Source of the DNA: Enchytraeus crypticus
Lineage: Eukaryota > Annelida > Clitellata > Enchytraeida > Enchytraeidae
Direction: 5' to 3'
Assembly (NCBI GenBank): GCA_905160935.1
Contig: CAJHZI010000238.1
Location: forward strand, 62,001-126,000
Length of the DNA: 64,000 nt
Numbering within the stretch: the stretch's first letter is position 1; each line of letters opens with the position of its first letter. The position numbers and the translations under genes are program-made. The notes under the pieces are model-generated. The model made no database searches. It saw only the letters and a program-made list of their open reading frames with translations, and had not been told where the DNA came from. Shown here piece by piece: positions 12,980-22,900 of this stretch.

Positions 12980-15010
12980 TCAAGTAGTTAGCTTTTAATA
13001 CAAGCCTTTTAGTTATTGTGTCTTTTAGTATTGTCGAATTTTTAAATTAAGTTTAGCATTATATTCTCATTTTGTTTACCATTTCATTTATCAATACAGC
13101 ATGGTAATTTCGGAGTAGGAAATTTTCGACGTATTTTCTATCATTGTTACCCTGAGCCTTCCGTAAATGTGCAGAACTTTCTGAAATTTTACTATTAGAT
13201 CGTTTAACTCATAATATTATATAGACTAGGCTATAGGAGATTCATTCCTCACTGTAGATGTTTCTGTCTCTCTGAAGATCGACGCACTGGCCTCATTCGA
13301 TAATTATTTAAATTCATCATCACCGTCTTCTTCTCTTGTTCAATGTATAATTCATCAAACATAATAATATTTACTTTCAATCCACCCTGTGGTCGTTAGC
13401 ATCTTCAATACTACCTCGGATGAGGTAGTATTTAATATCTGTATTCACTAAGTCTCCTATAAAATAAATTCACTGCATTAATGAAGTTAAAACTGGTAAA
13501 AAGCTTGTTCGAATTTAAAAACATCTTCACTGTTCGTTCATACATATTTCATTCATACATATGTTTGTACATAGAACAGAAAAAACGCAAATGTGCAACA
13601 AACAAAAAATAAAACAATAGACTGCATTTCGAGAAGTGTGCAATAAGCACATTAATGTCATCAATACTGAAACCGCATAGGTTACATTTGACAAATTTCC
13701 ACATCAATACTTATTGGCATGATGTGCCAATTTTTCTTTCCAAATTGTTTGACAGCTGAGGTTTATTATATCTCTGTTATATAAACTGACAACAGTTATT
13801 ACATCGTTTAAACCTATTGTGCACCATGTAGGTCCAGTCAGTGACACTGAAGGGCTGGAAGGATTTGTCTACCATATTCTCAGACCAGCCGAGAACAGAG
13901 GGGGGAGGCGAGAGAGCGGGGGAGGGTAGCAGTCTTGTAACCGGTTCAAACAGGTTCTCAGCTTTGTTTTGATTGACTTATTTAGTTTTTAATGTTGATG
14001 ATAATTAAATGCATTTAATTCCTGACAGTCGAGTAACTCACTGGTGCAGCCACTTGCGTTAAATTAACATTTTGTGTTTGTTTGTTCCTTAGGTTATTGT
14101 CTTTCTGCTCTGACTCGTTGGTTGTTACATGTTAAACAACTTAAATAATTAAGGGCTGGCAAAATTTATACTGATTTTAAATTTCCGTTTTAGCGATGCT
14201 TATGTTTCGCCTGATAAATGTAAATGGTGTCTAAATTCAGTTGACTTAGTTTCTGAAAATTATCGGTTCATCTTCATCGTCTTCATCTTCCCTTGCATCG
14301 CCGTTTAACCAGGGTCGGGATTAGTAAATTTTGTAGAAATTTCTGGAGCTTAGGCGCTCACCAATCGAATGCCCTTTCTGACGTTGCGTTGGATCTTAGT
14401 GCTTTGTTATTGGTTACTGAAAGAAATTGTTCACTCGACATCTTTGATTGTTTCGCGCCGCAGGGGCTACTTATCGTAGTGCTTTGTTATATGTTATATA
14501 ACAAAGCTTATCTTATCTCACTAATCTTAATATTAATTATCTTATTAATCTTGCAGAGGCTACTCGCAGATAGGCGGTAGTAACGGGGCGGAGTCTCAGA
14601 GCGGCTGGGGGTGGGGCGACGAGTGGACGGAGGAAAAACCCAGCAGCAAAAATTCCAAATCGTTTGAGGACGACACGAGTGCGTGGAACGAGTGGGGACA
14701 GGCGGATGATTTCAGCAACGAGGAGGGAGGCAGGAGGGCCTCCAATCCCTCTGCTGGCAAAAAAGAAAAATCCTCGAGCGCGGGGCGAAGTAGTGGCAAA
14801 TCAAAAGTTCCCACAGCTGATCTGATTAACTTTGACGACTCGAGTGCCGATGTAGGCAGTGCTAGTAAAGCTGCTGCTGCAGGAGGCGTGGCTAGCAAAA
14901 CAGCTGCTGGTAAATCAGAAGAAGGTGATGGGTGGGACGATGAGAAGTGGCAGGCAGAGGATGAGGATGAGTTGTGGCAGTCGATAGAGGTCAACACTAA
15001 GACTAAGTAA
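5431..15010 (+). CDS. ARFGAP1: ADP-ribosylation factor GTPase-activating protein 1, 5' end missing
   Basis: Exons: 5431-5602, 6181-6413, 7168-7236, 8053-8149, 9505-9561, 10332-10397, 10976-11035, 12639-12698, 13832-13953, 14557-15010 (stop TAA at 15008). All phases join, giving about 463 codons. The first exon is the second half of the ArfGAP domain (FVRSVTMDKWKD...REFLESQPDY...LQEKYNSKAAALLRDK) and joins to 'GKPWSVETSSARNYV', both hallmark ArfGAP1 blocks. The exon pair ending 'YWSALSS' and starting 'GWTNIAQGATKLASQASEK' forms the ALPS-type amphipathic helix that senses curved membranes. More Ala/Thr/Lys repeats follow, then an acidic tail with GWDDEKW. In the family the protein stimulates GTP hydrolysis on Arf1 at the Golgi to uncoat COPI vesicles. 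The exon with the zinc finger (CX2CX16CX2C) and start codon was not found in 1-5430, so it lies upstream or in a long intron. The last-intron donor (AACAG|GTTCTC) is the least certain junction. Confidence 0.93.
5593..5852 (+). repeat. 52-bp tandem array duplicating an exon end and splice donor
   Basis: Five copies start at 5593, 5645, 5697, 5749 and 5801. Copy 1 covers the last 10 nt of the ArfGAP1 exon and its donor (AGATAAG|GTGAGA). Copies 3 and 5 retain AAGGTGAGA or TAGGTGAGA; copies 2 and 4 have a T in place of the G before GTGA. Confidence 0.93.
6110..6203 (+). repeat. 52-bp duplication of a 3' splice site and exon start
   Basis: TTTGTTATTTTCTC[G/T]ACAG and the following ATCTC[A/G]AC[A/G]GAAGCCCAGGGTA occur at 6110 and again at 6162. 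The second copy is the acceptor used in the gene model (exon from 6181); the first is an alternative acceptor 52 nt upstream. Confidence 0.93.
7240..7322 (+). repeat. CT-rich tract just after an ArfGAP1 donor
   Basis: CTCTCTC-type pyrimidine repeat beginning a few bases after the GTATGT donor of exon 7168-7236. Confidence 0.92.
7360..7505 (+). repeat. 27-bp minisatellite with acceptor-like units
   Basis: Five to six copies of AGCAGCTGCTTGTTCTCTGC plus TGTCTAG in an ArfGAP1 intron. Each unit is a pyrimidine tract ending in TAG and so resembles a 3' splice site. Short frames through it on either strand are artefacts. Confidence 0.92.
7820..8050 (+). repeat. (GTATT)n pentanucleotide array abutting an acceptor
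   Basis: Imperfect GTATT units run to GTATTGTGATAG, which is the 3' splice site of ArfGAP1 exon 8053-8149. Confidence 0.93.
8595..8903 (+). mobile_element. LINE-B 3' tail (non-LTR reverse transcriptase C-terminus)
   Basis: Sense translation gives 'WTHKVTNEEVLERVGTDRQL', then 'INVLRNRKKS', a stop, 'IGHILREEGLLIEVIEGRM' and 'KRGRPRLGMLDDLK'. This is the typical C-terminal end of a non-LTR retrotransposon ORF2. It ends GTGCACTAAGAGAGAGAG, a GA-repeat tail. It is 5' truncated and lies in an ArfGAP1 intron. Related pieces are at 21998, 22352, 25580, 27829 (-), 34846 (-) and 57336 (-). Confidence 0.85.
10025..10331 (+). repeat. ~42-bp minisatellite carrying repeated branch-site/acceptor units
   Basis: Units of the form TAGTTGATTGCTAATTGATG followed by a short CACTACAG-like end recur about every 42 bp. 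Acceptor-like ends fall near 10117-10124, 10200-10207, 10241-10248 and 10324-10331. The last, GACTACAG, is the splice acceptor of ArfGAP1 exon 10332-10397. Confidence 0.85.
11960..12035. repeat. CA/CG-rich dinucleotide tract
   Basis: ACACACGCACGC-type alternating purine-pyrimidine run of about 75 bp in an ArfGAP1 intron. Confidence 0.9.
12060..12345. repeat. 22-bp minisatellite
   Basis: About thirteen copies of the unit TCTTTGTACTGTTGGGTTAA plus TC, with 1-2 changes per copy, inside an ArfGAP1 intron. Confidence 0.95.
12840..12976. repeat. (TA)n microsatellite
   Basis: Interrupted TA repeats of about 135 bp in an ArfGAP1 intron. Confidence 0.96.
14268..14480 (-). mobile_element. LINE-A variant tail in ArfGAP1 last intron
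   Basis: On the minus strand it contains AACGTCAGAAAGGGCATTCG, TGAGCGCCTAAGCTCCAGAA and CCCGACCCTGGTTAAAC before an AAGATGAAGACGATG end. The same blocks occur at 41155-41455 and 55330-55510, which supports an interspersed origin. Confidence 0.75.
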
Positions 15011-15106
15011 CAGCCGCACTGTCAACGCGTGTCTGTCGTAGAAAATATGAAATCTATGTAATCTATTATAATATGTTATATACAGTATATTAATAATAAT
15101 AGTAAT

Positions 15107-15112
15107 AATAAA
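15107..15112 (+). terminator. ArfGAP1 polyadenylation signal
   Basis: AATAAA 97 nt after the ArfGAP1 stop codon, followed by GT-rich sequence. Position and spacing fit a poly(A) signal. Confidence 0.6.
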
Positions 15113-15184
15113 GGTGTAATGGTTAACGTCCGTTTCCTCACACAGGGATGATGCGGACGTCATGTGTAAGTATTTATATGGTAT

Positions 15185-15187
<3 letters not shown>

Positions 15188-15253
<66 letters not shown>

Positions 15254-15300
15254 TGTTTATATACAGTATTCTGTGTATATATATATATAAATATATATTC
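15188..15300. repeat. (TA)n microsatellite
   Basis: About 60 bp of TA repeat plus a second shorter run. A CT-rich tract follows at about 15390-15445. No gene is seen from 15113 to 15920. Confidence 0.95.
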
Positions 15301-15924
15301 GTATAACGTTTACCTCTTAGCGCAGAACCATGAGCTCTGGGTGTCTCGTGAATTTAGTCTTCTTTTCAACTCCATTCATGCTTTCTCTCTTACTCTCTCT
15401 TTTCTCGCTCTCTCTCTCTCTGTCTCTCTCTCTCTCTCTCTCTCATGCGCCATTTTAGCTTATTTTCGGACTGTAGTAGAAGTTATTGAGTTTATGTGAT
15501 AAACGGCATGTTATGACGTGTATATTCCTGCAAAATTAGTGTTAATTTGTTTATTCCTTCCGGACTATGACTGTAGGGATTTGAAAAATGATGTTATGAC
15601 TTGCAGCTCGTATGAGATATAACGACTATCGATAAGCGATCACGTGGCGGTTGTCTTCTTTTATATTATAAGTCGATTATTATATATATACGTTAAATAT
15701 TCTTCTTTTAAAGGTATTTTCCATTATATCGAAATATTCGTGGACTTCTTGCTAAATTTCATCGTGTTCTTTAAAATGTGTAAATATACATGTATAATCA
15801 ATTATAGGCTATTTGTTAATATGTTGATATTAACAACATATTAAAATAATTATATATTATATAATTGACATATAACATAATTATTTGCTCATATTATTCC
15901 TCAACATATTTTCTAATATGTTGA

Positions 15925-16218
15925 GGGGATCGGAGACAGGTTGACTCAGTCGAGATTGAGATGGTATTGGCATATTGTGAGAAAGGCAGATGAGGATGTA
16001 GTAAAGAGAGTTTGAAGGGAAGAACTGGATGTTAAGCTGTAGAGAGGTAGACCACAATTGACGTGGGATGCGGTAATTAAGAAGGACATGAAAAGTAGGG
16101 GATTGACTGATGATACGGTGTGGGACAGGGAGGACTGGAGAAAGTCTGTTCGTATCCCGATCAAAGATTGGGATTAATATCCTGGTGAAATTGGGATTTA
16201 AGCGAAGATGATGATGAT
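15925..16218 (+). mobile_element. LINE-A 3' tail
   Basis: Sense translation resembles a reverse transcriptase C-terminus: 'QSRLRWYWHIVRKADEDVVK', then 'RGRPQLTWDAVIKKDMKS' and 'LTDDTVWDREDWRK'. It ends in GATGATGATGATGATT. Frame breaks are present. The copy at 20615-20925 (-) keeps a 99-codon open frame of the same sequence. Confidence 0.87.
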
Positions 16219-17400
16219 GATTCAATTATAGGCTATTTGTGTTTTGGGAATAATGTCTATGTAACAGGTTAGACGTACAGTTTTTGAACAGTGGTATCCA
16301 TAAACGGTTATTTTGCATAAATATCTGTTCTAGTTCTCACTTGCTGCTCTGTCAGCTCTGTCAGATAGTTGATTCAAGGCAGAAATTCTTTTTCAGAATC
16401 TGTCTCTATTCAGCACACTCTCTACCTATAAGTTTATCTCTGCGCACGTGCTTTACCGTTGTCATTCTCATTTTCGACAAATACTTTTGCTCTCGCACAT
16501 GAATATCTTTGAGAAATTTAGTCTATTAGTCATTCTTATTACCGGAGTTGTTATCTCGCATTTAACTCCCTGATCAACGCACCTAGAATGAAACAACGAA
16601 ACTTTCCGGCATCTCTAGGTCCTAAGGAACTTCAAATTCAACTTAGATACTTGAAGCATCCCAGCTACTTAGATATTTAATTATATTATTTCATTAATCA
16701 TGTTTTGTGTGTATGTGAATCTTTTCGACTTTTTTGGTATTATCTACCAGACAGTCAGTGTCTAATATATTGAAGTTATCTGGAAGTCTTTGACAAAATC
16801 TTCTAGAAGTTCTTAAATGCTACATCTGCTGGAACTTATCATTTAGTACTTGTCAAATTAATTATCTGTGTGTAGTCTCTTTGTCTGTCAGGCCGCAACT
16901 AATTTAAATTAATTTATATTAAATTAATTTAAATTAAATATTAAATTAAATTGACTAATTTCATTTAATTTTATATGAGCGGTAAAGCAGTGGATAGGAA
17001 TTGACCGTGTCTCGGTCATTTGATAAACGTGAGAGGGATAGTGGTCATATAGAAGATTGTTTGTTTTTATGATGATCTATTCTATATTAGCGACATATAT
17101 ATTGAATGTAATTGTTAATTGGTGTGTTATGGGTTAATACTTTTAGTTATTGTCTTATTGTGCTCTTGCATAGATTAAAATAGTATTACTGATGGTGTGG
17201 TTGTTTCACGTGACAAGCGCAGAAGCTTACTTGCTCTTTTATGTTTATTATATTATTTTGCAGTCATGCCGTCACACATATTAACTGTACCAGTTAATTC
17301 CTCTAAAGATTAAACACACACTATAGTAAATAATTAACAATGCTGTTATCTGGCACCCTTATTATCGCATTTTAAAACGCTTACGCGTTTTAAAAAGTAA
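16219..17400. other. spacer, no gene seen
   Basis: AT-rich unique sequence with AATTTAAATTAA-type runs near 16900-16970. A second degraded SINE-A 3' end may lie near 17308-17375. Confidence 0.55.
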
Positions 17401-17401
17401 A

Positions 17402-17628
17402 CACACATCATAGTAAAATGACAACTATGCTGATATCTATCACTTTTAATAGCACATGTTTAAACCGATAGGAAATTTAGACCATTTTCATTGTAACCAG
17501 TCCAGTGAGTGCCCGATATTTTATTCTCACATCAGCGCGGCCGGGATTCGAACCCACGAGGGTTCAATTCACCTCATGATCTTCATTTAAACTTCATGAC
17601 GCTACCCCTACGCTATTAACACATTCGG
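17402..17628 (-). mobile_element. SINE-A copy (tRNA-derived)
   Basis: Minus-strand copy with B-box GGGATTCGAACCCACGAGG (plus-strand reading) and the family 3' end TAGTAAAATGACAACTATGC. Confidence 0.85.
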
Positions 17629-18828
17629 TTAGGTTTAGTTTTAGTCCGTTATCTACATGTATACATCTTTATTTCACTATTAATTGGTAGACACATAGAA
17701 GAACAAACAATAAATAAAAAAACGTATGAATAAACAAACAAACGAGTTACGTGACATCATGAAGATTAACAAATTAGAGCATACCAACAATATCTATACT
17801 AAATTAATTCCTAAATAATTGCACATATCTTTACGGCCTTCAAAATACCAATGCCAAAGTAGTTAACTCGCTCCACCCACTCTATTTCAGTTACTTGAAT
17901 TTTCCAGCAGGAGGAGATTTATATTTACTGGATTTACCGGTCGTGTATGTCTGAGATTTCACAGTCTTAGCAGCTCATCTGAGATTAGAACCCACGGATG
18001 ACTTTTCCATTTATTTAACATTTGTGACGTTACCTGAGACACAGAACTGATCTCTGTGTCTTTTCAATATAGTGTCATATAGTGCAGTTATACTGTTTAG
18101 ATACCCTACTAGAAATACTGAGATCTTCAGATAGGTAGGTTGTAGTGTGTTTAACGTCAAGGTTCAAAAGCACAACTCTTCAGGATGACTTGACACACTC
18201 GAGCTACCAAGGCTTACGTTCTTTTCTCAGAATGAAAGTTTTCAACTGTTTATCATGCCAGCCATTAGACAATAGATATCTGCTCACTCCGTGCCGATTT
18301 ACTTTTAAATTATTTGCTATATATGACGTCACTGTTTTGTTTTTCGGTCATTATTTACTTGCGAATTGTTGCAAATAAATTGTAGTTATATTAAATATAC
18401 CCTTAGGACACTGTACTAGCAGCAACAAGTAAAACAACTCACCCTGTAGTAAGGCCTAAAACATTGGCAACTGTGAATGATAGTAGAGGGTTCAATGGGA
18501 TCCCCCACGTTGGTAGTCCGTGTGTGTATAAAGCGTTGTACGCTCCAGTGTTAAATAAAAATCAGTTAGAAAACATGTGGAGTGTAACTAAAAATTTGTC
18601 TAATTATTAATTATTAACTAGTTCAGTAGCTAAGCATTTATTATAACGTAACGCAGTTGTTAATTCACTCTCTTAACCACCATTTGTGTATCGCAGTTGT
18701 TAGCTGCGATACACCAATGATGATATTAAATTTAAAGCATCTTAGCAAAATGAAATGATGAAATGTAGGCCTAACGAAAATAGAACAAGTTATTATTAAT
18801 TATTAGCAGGCCATATATACTGAGAGTG

Positions 18829-18862
<34 letters not shown>

Positions 18863-18900
18863 GGAGAGAGAGAGAGAGGAAGAATTTACATGTTGCATGA
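17629..18900. other. spacer with GA microsatellite
   Basis: No gene is recognised. A (GA)n run of about 50 bp lies at 18830-18880. Confidence 0.6.
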
Positions 18901-18904
18901 TTTG

Positions 18905-19260
18905 TTAATTGCTGTAGATGATATAGAGCCTGCTATAGCTATAGGCCTGTGTTGAAGAAATAAAAAAACGTTCAACCCCTTCACTCATGGGGAGCGGCTC
19001 ATCAGTATGCCCTTGTTCGGTGAGTCCATTAAACGTGTATTTACTAATTGGTGTGGAGGGTGGTGGTATGCTTTGATTTTGCTTAACAACGTTGTCGGGT
19101 CCAGAGATATCAACTACTTTGGAATAGACACTAATTACTAGTCGAAGTTCTTTAGGTTGTTCTTTACGTTTGGACCACATTGGGCTACCTAGTGCTGGTA
19201 GCATTTGACAAGAACCACAGGTTGATGGAAGACTATTCTCAAAGCAATCCTAACCGCATT
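18905..19260 (-). pseudogene. unidentified coding-like remnant
   Basis: An open minus-strand stretch of 99 codons with low-bias, coding-like composition ('GSPMWSKRKEQPKELRLVIS', 'IPPPSTPISKYTFNGLTEQG'). It extends upstream in frame through 'DCFENSLPSTCGSCQ' to an in-frame TAG. I do not recognise the family. It could be a transposase remnant or an exon of an unseen gene. Confidence 0.35.
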
Positions 19261-19529
19261 CCTCCGTATCAAAAATCAGCGACTAATATTAGTATTAGAT
19301 GATCATGAAGTAAGGAGAGAATAGCTAAGGAATCCTGTAGCGAGTGTGCACAGTGCAGTATGTCATTTGTATGATAGCTAGACAAAAATTTATCTCCAAG
19401 ATTTCACCAGAGAGAGTTTAGTGCCAGCTACTCTGGCAGGATCCGGGATATTGGAGTTTGAGTTTGTTTTATTTGAACCCTGCACCTTCTGATCCCCTGT
19501 GCTGCACCTAACAGATCTTGCGTATAGTA

Positions 19530-19757
19530 TGCATCAATAGCGGAGTAATAAAGTCATGAAGTTTTAAATGACATATCCTGAGGTGAATTGAACTCTCATG
19601 GGTTCGAATCCCAGCCGTGCCGATCCGAGAGTAAAATCTCGGACATTCAATGGACTGTTTACACGGAAAATGGACAAATTACCTAACGGGTTAAATTTGT
19701 GGTATTAAAAGTGATAGATATCGACATAGTTGATCATTTCACTATAATGCGTGTTTA
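19530..19757 (+). mobile_element. SINE-A copy (tRNA-derived)
   Basis: Carries GGGTTCGAATCCCAGCCGTG as B-box and the full family 3' end. Its 5' A-box is altered. Confidence 0.85.
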
Positions 19758-19774
19758 CTTTTGCACTGCTGTTG

Positions 19775-19945
19775 TTGCTATGATGCAATACAAGATCTGT
19801 ATGATGCAATACAAGATCTATATGATACAATACAAGATCTATATGATACAATACAAGATCTATATGATACAATACAAGATCGATATGATACAATGCAAGA
19901 TCAATATGATACAATATATATCTATATGATGCAATGCGGTATGTG
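19775..19945 (+). repeat. 21-bp minisatellite abutting a hexokinase acceptor
   Basis: Seven to eight copies of GATACAATACAAGATCTATA plus T. The array runs into TGTGATACAG, which is the 3' splice site of the first hexokinase exon seen, and that acceptor itself looks like a repeat unit. Confidence 0.92.
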
Positions 19946-19953
19946 TGATACAG

Positions 19954-22900
19954 GTGAGAGCAATGATGAAGCAGTACACTCACCCGCTGAAGATCTATCG
20001 TAAGATCATGGACCTGCTCAGCTCAGAGCTGGACAAAGGTCTCAGTGGAGCGGCGAGCAGCTCTCTCAAGATGGTCTTCACCTACGCACACACCCTGCCT
20101 GACGGTAGAGGTCTGTGGCTGATAATTATCTGCAGTCTTATCTAATTTAATTCTTTCTACGGCAGAAAATATCTCATCTGAAATAAAATAAACAAGCATT
20201 ATAGTGAAATGATCAACTATGTTGATGTCTATCACTTTTTAATACCACATGTTTAAACCGTTAGGCAATTTTATTCACTTTTCCGTATAACCAGTCCTGT
20301 GAATGTCCGAGATTTTACTCTCCGGGATTCCGTGAATATACCCTAAGTATTCCCTAATTATAACGATTGTTATGTTCTCAGAGAAGGGAGAATATCTGGC
20401 GGTGGATTTGGGAGGAACAAACTTCAGAGTACTGATCGTAGAGTTAAACAATCGAGAGTGCAGCATGACGAGCAAGATCTATCCAATCAGTAACGACATC
20501 ATGAACGGTGCGGGAGAGAAGGTTATCTACATGTATAATCAATCATTCATTCAATCAATCAATCAATTCTTTATTCTTTTAATCTTAATTTAATCAATCA
20601 ATTATTCCGCCAATAAGTCAATTACGTAATCAAGAATACGCGTGATATGCCAGCTCTATCTAGTGTGTAGCCCAGTTTAACTAGGTTCGGGATACGAATC
20701 CTCTCGGGATACGAATATACCTTCTCCAATCTGTCCCACACCATATCATCAGTCAATCCCTTATTTTTCATGTCCTTCTTAATTACCGCATCCCAAGTCA
20801 ATTGTGGTCTACCTCTTTCTGGCTTAGCATCCAGTTCTTCCCTCCAAACTCTCTTTACTACGTCCTGATCTGCTTTTCTCACAAAATACCCGTACCATCT
20901 CAATCTCGACTGAGCCAACAAGTAATATCTATTGTACAGTAATATAAAAGATTATGAAATACATAACTATGTAGAATAGGCCTATATTATTATACAAACA
21001 ATTGAATAAATAAAATATGGAAAATCTAAATATAATAATAAAATGTAAGAAGTGTGAATAATTTATATAAAATAGCTCACACAAATTTCTCCGCGCAGTT
21101 GTTCGACTACATAGCCGAGTGCATAGAGGACTTGGTCGTCGAGAAGGGAGTGCTAGACAAGCAGCTTCCCCTTGGCTTCACGTTCTCGTTCCCCTGCAAG
21201 CAGACGAGCCTGACGGAGGGAAGCCTGATCGCCTGGACGAAGGGCTTCAACTGCTCGGGGGTGGTGGGCAACGACATCGTCAGGCTGCTGCAAGAGGCCA
21301 TCGAGAGAAACGAGGTACTTGTGCCTGGTAGACATTAGATCAGTGACAAAAATTGTATTGCTGGATAGACATTTGATCAATGACAAAAATCGTATTGTGC
21401 TTCTTTTCTAAATGCCATCTAATCTAACCCTAATTCCATTAATATAACCCTAATTCCATTCAAATTAAACCCTAACCCTATCCTTAACCCTCATCCTATT
21501 CAACCTTTTGCACAGGAACTGAGACCAACACGCAAACCTCCATTCCACTAGTACCCTTCCTCTGACAGAACTCCCGGATTATGGCTTGCACCGTTTTTGA
21601 ACTCCACACTCTGCTCACCGGATTTGATTTGGTACCACAGTGGTCAATGTTGTCGTAGACGACAGTAGCACTATAATCCTGTTGTTGTTGTTAATCATAA
21701 ATCTGATCCTTAACTAAACTTAATCTAAAAACTTCCTTACACCAAATTAAATAAACAATACAATTTTTGTCATTGATCCAATGTCCATCCTTGCGCCTGC
21801 AGGCTAGTGAAACAGTCTAACGGTTTAGAAATAGGGTCCTACATGAAGCGCCTGCGCATTACACAAGATTAGAACCCGTAAACAACTACATACCTATGAC
21901 GCATCTAATCGCTTTTCCACAGAAGGTAGAAACAAGGGTTAACGGATTATTATCTGCAGCACAGGAAAGTAAATAAAATTGTCGATATGTGTATGTGATG
22001 GAAAGAAATAGAGGCAGAGGCAGGCCGAGATTAGATATGTTAGATGATTTAAGGATCTACTAATATGTGGACATGAAGAGGAAATCGGAAGACAGAGAAG
22101 AGTGGAAGCGTTATATACGATGGACCTGCCAGTAGGCAGTGCACTAAGAGAGATATCGATGCGTATATACATGTATGTGTGATTGTGTTTATGTATATGT
22201 GAGAGTGTGTGTATTTATGTGTAATTGTGTTTATGAATGTGTGTGTGATTGTGTATGTGCAGTTTAAAGAAATATATAGATATATATATATAGATATATA
22301 GATATATATATATATATATATATAGATATATAGATATATATATATAAATATATAGAGGCAGGCCGAGATTAGATAAGTTAGATGATTTAAGGATCTGCTA
22401 ATATGTGGACATGAAGAGGAAATCCGAAGACAGAGAAGAGTGGAGGCGTTATATACGATGGACCTGCCAGTAGGCAATGCACTAAGAGAGATATCGATGC
22501 GTATATACATGTATGTGTGATTGTGTTTATGTATGTGTGAGAGTGTGTGTATTTATGTGTAATTGTGTTTATGAATGTGTGTGTGATTGTGTATGTGTGG
22601 CTCTACTGAACGATACTGTGGAGTGTCTAATAGCGTGTGTTATATGCACATGTGTGTGTAGGTGTACCTGTGTGTGCATATATGTCTGTGTGTCTGTGTG
22701 TGTCTGTATGTATGTGTGTATACGACTGTGTATATTTGTGTGTGTGTAGAAGTTAAGTGGTAACGTGGGGTGTGTGGCTCTACTGAACGATACTGTCGGG
22801 TGTCTGATGTCCTGCGCTTTTCACAATCAACAAACTCGTATAGGAGTTATCATTGGTTCGACTCGATCAATCAATCTGCAGTTAAACTAATCTGCAGTTC

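Noticed and set aside
21430-21500. Interstitial telomere repeat (CCCTAA runs)
   Set aside because: Only a few irregular CCTAACCC motifs mixed with other sequence; not a tandem telomeric array.
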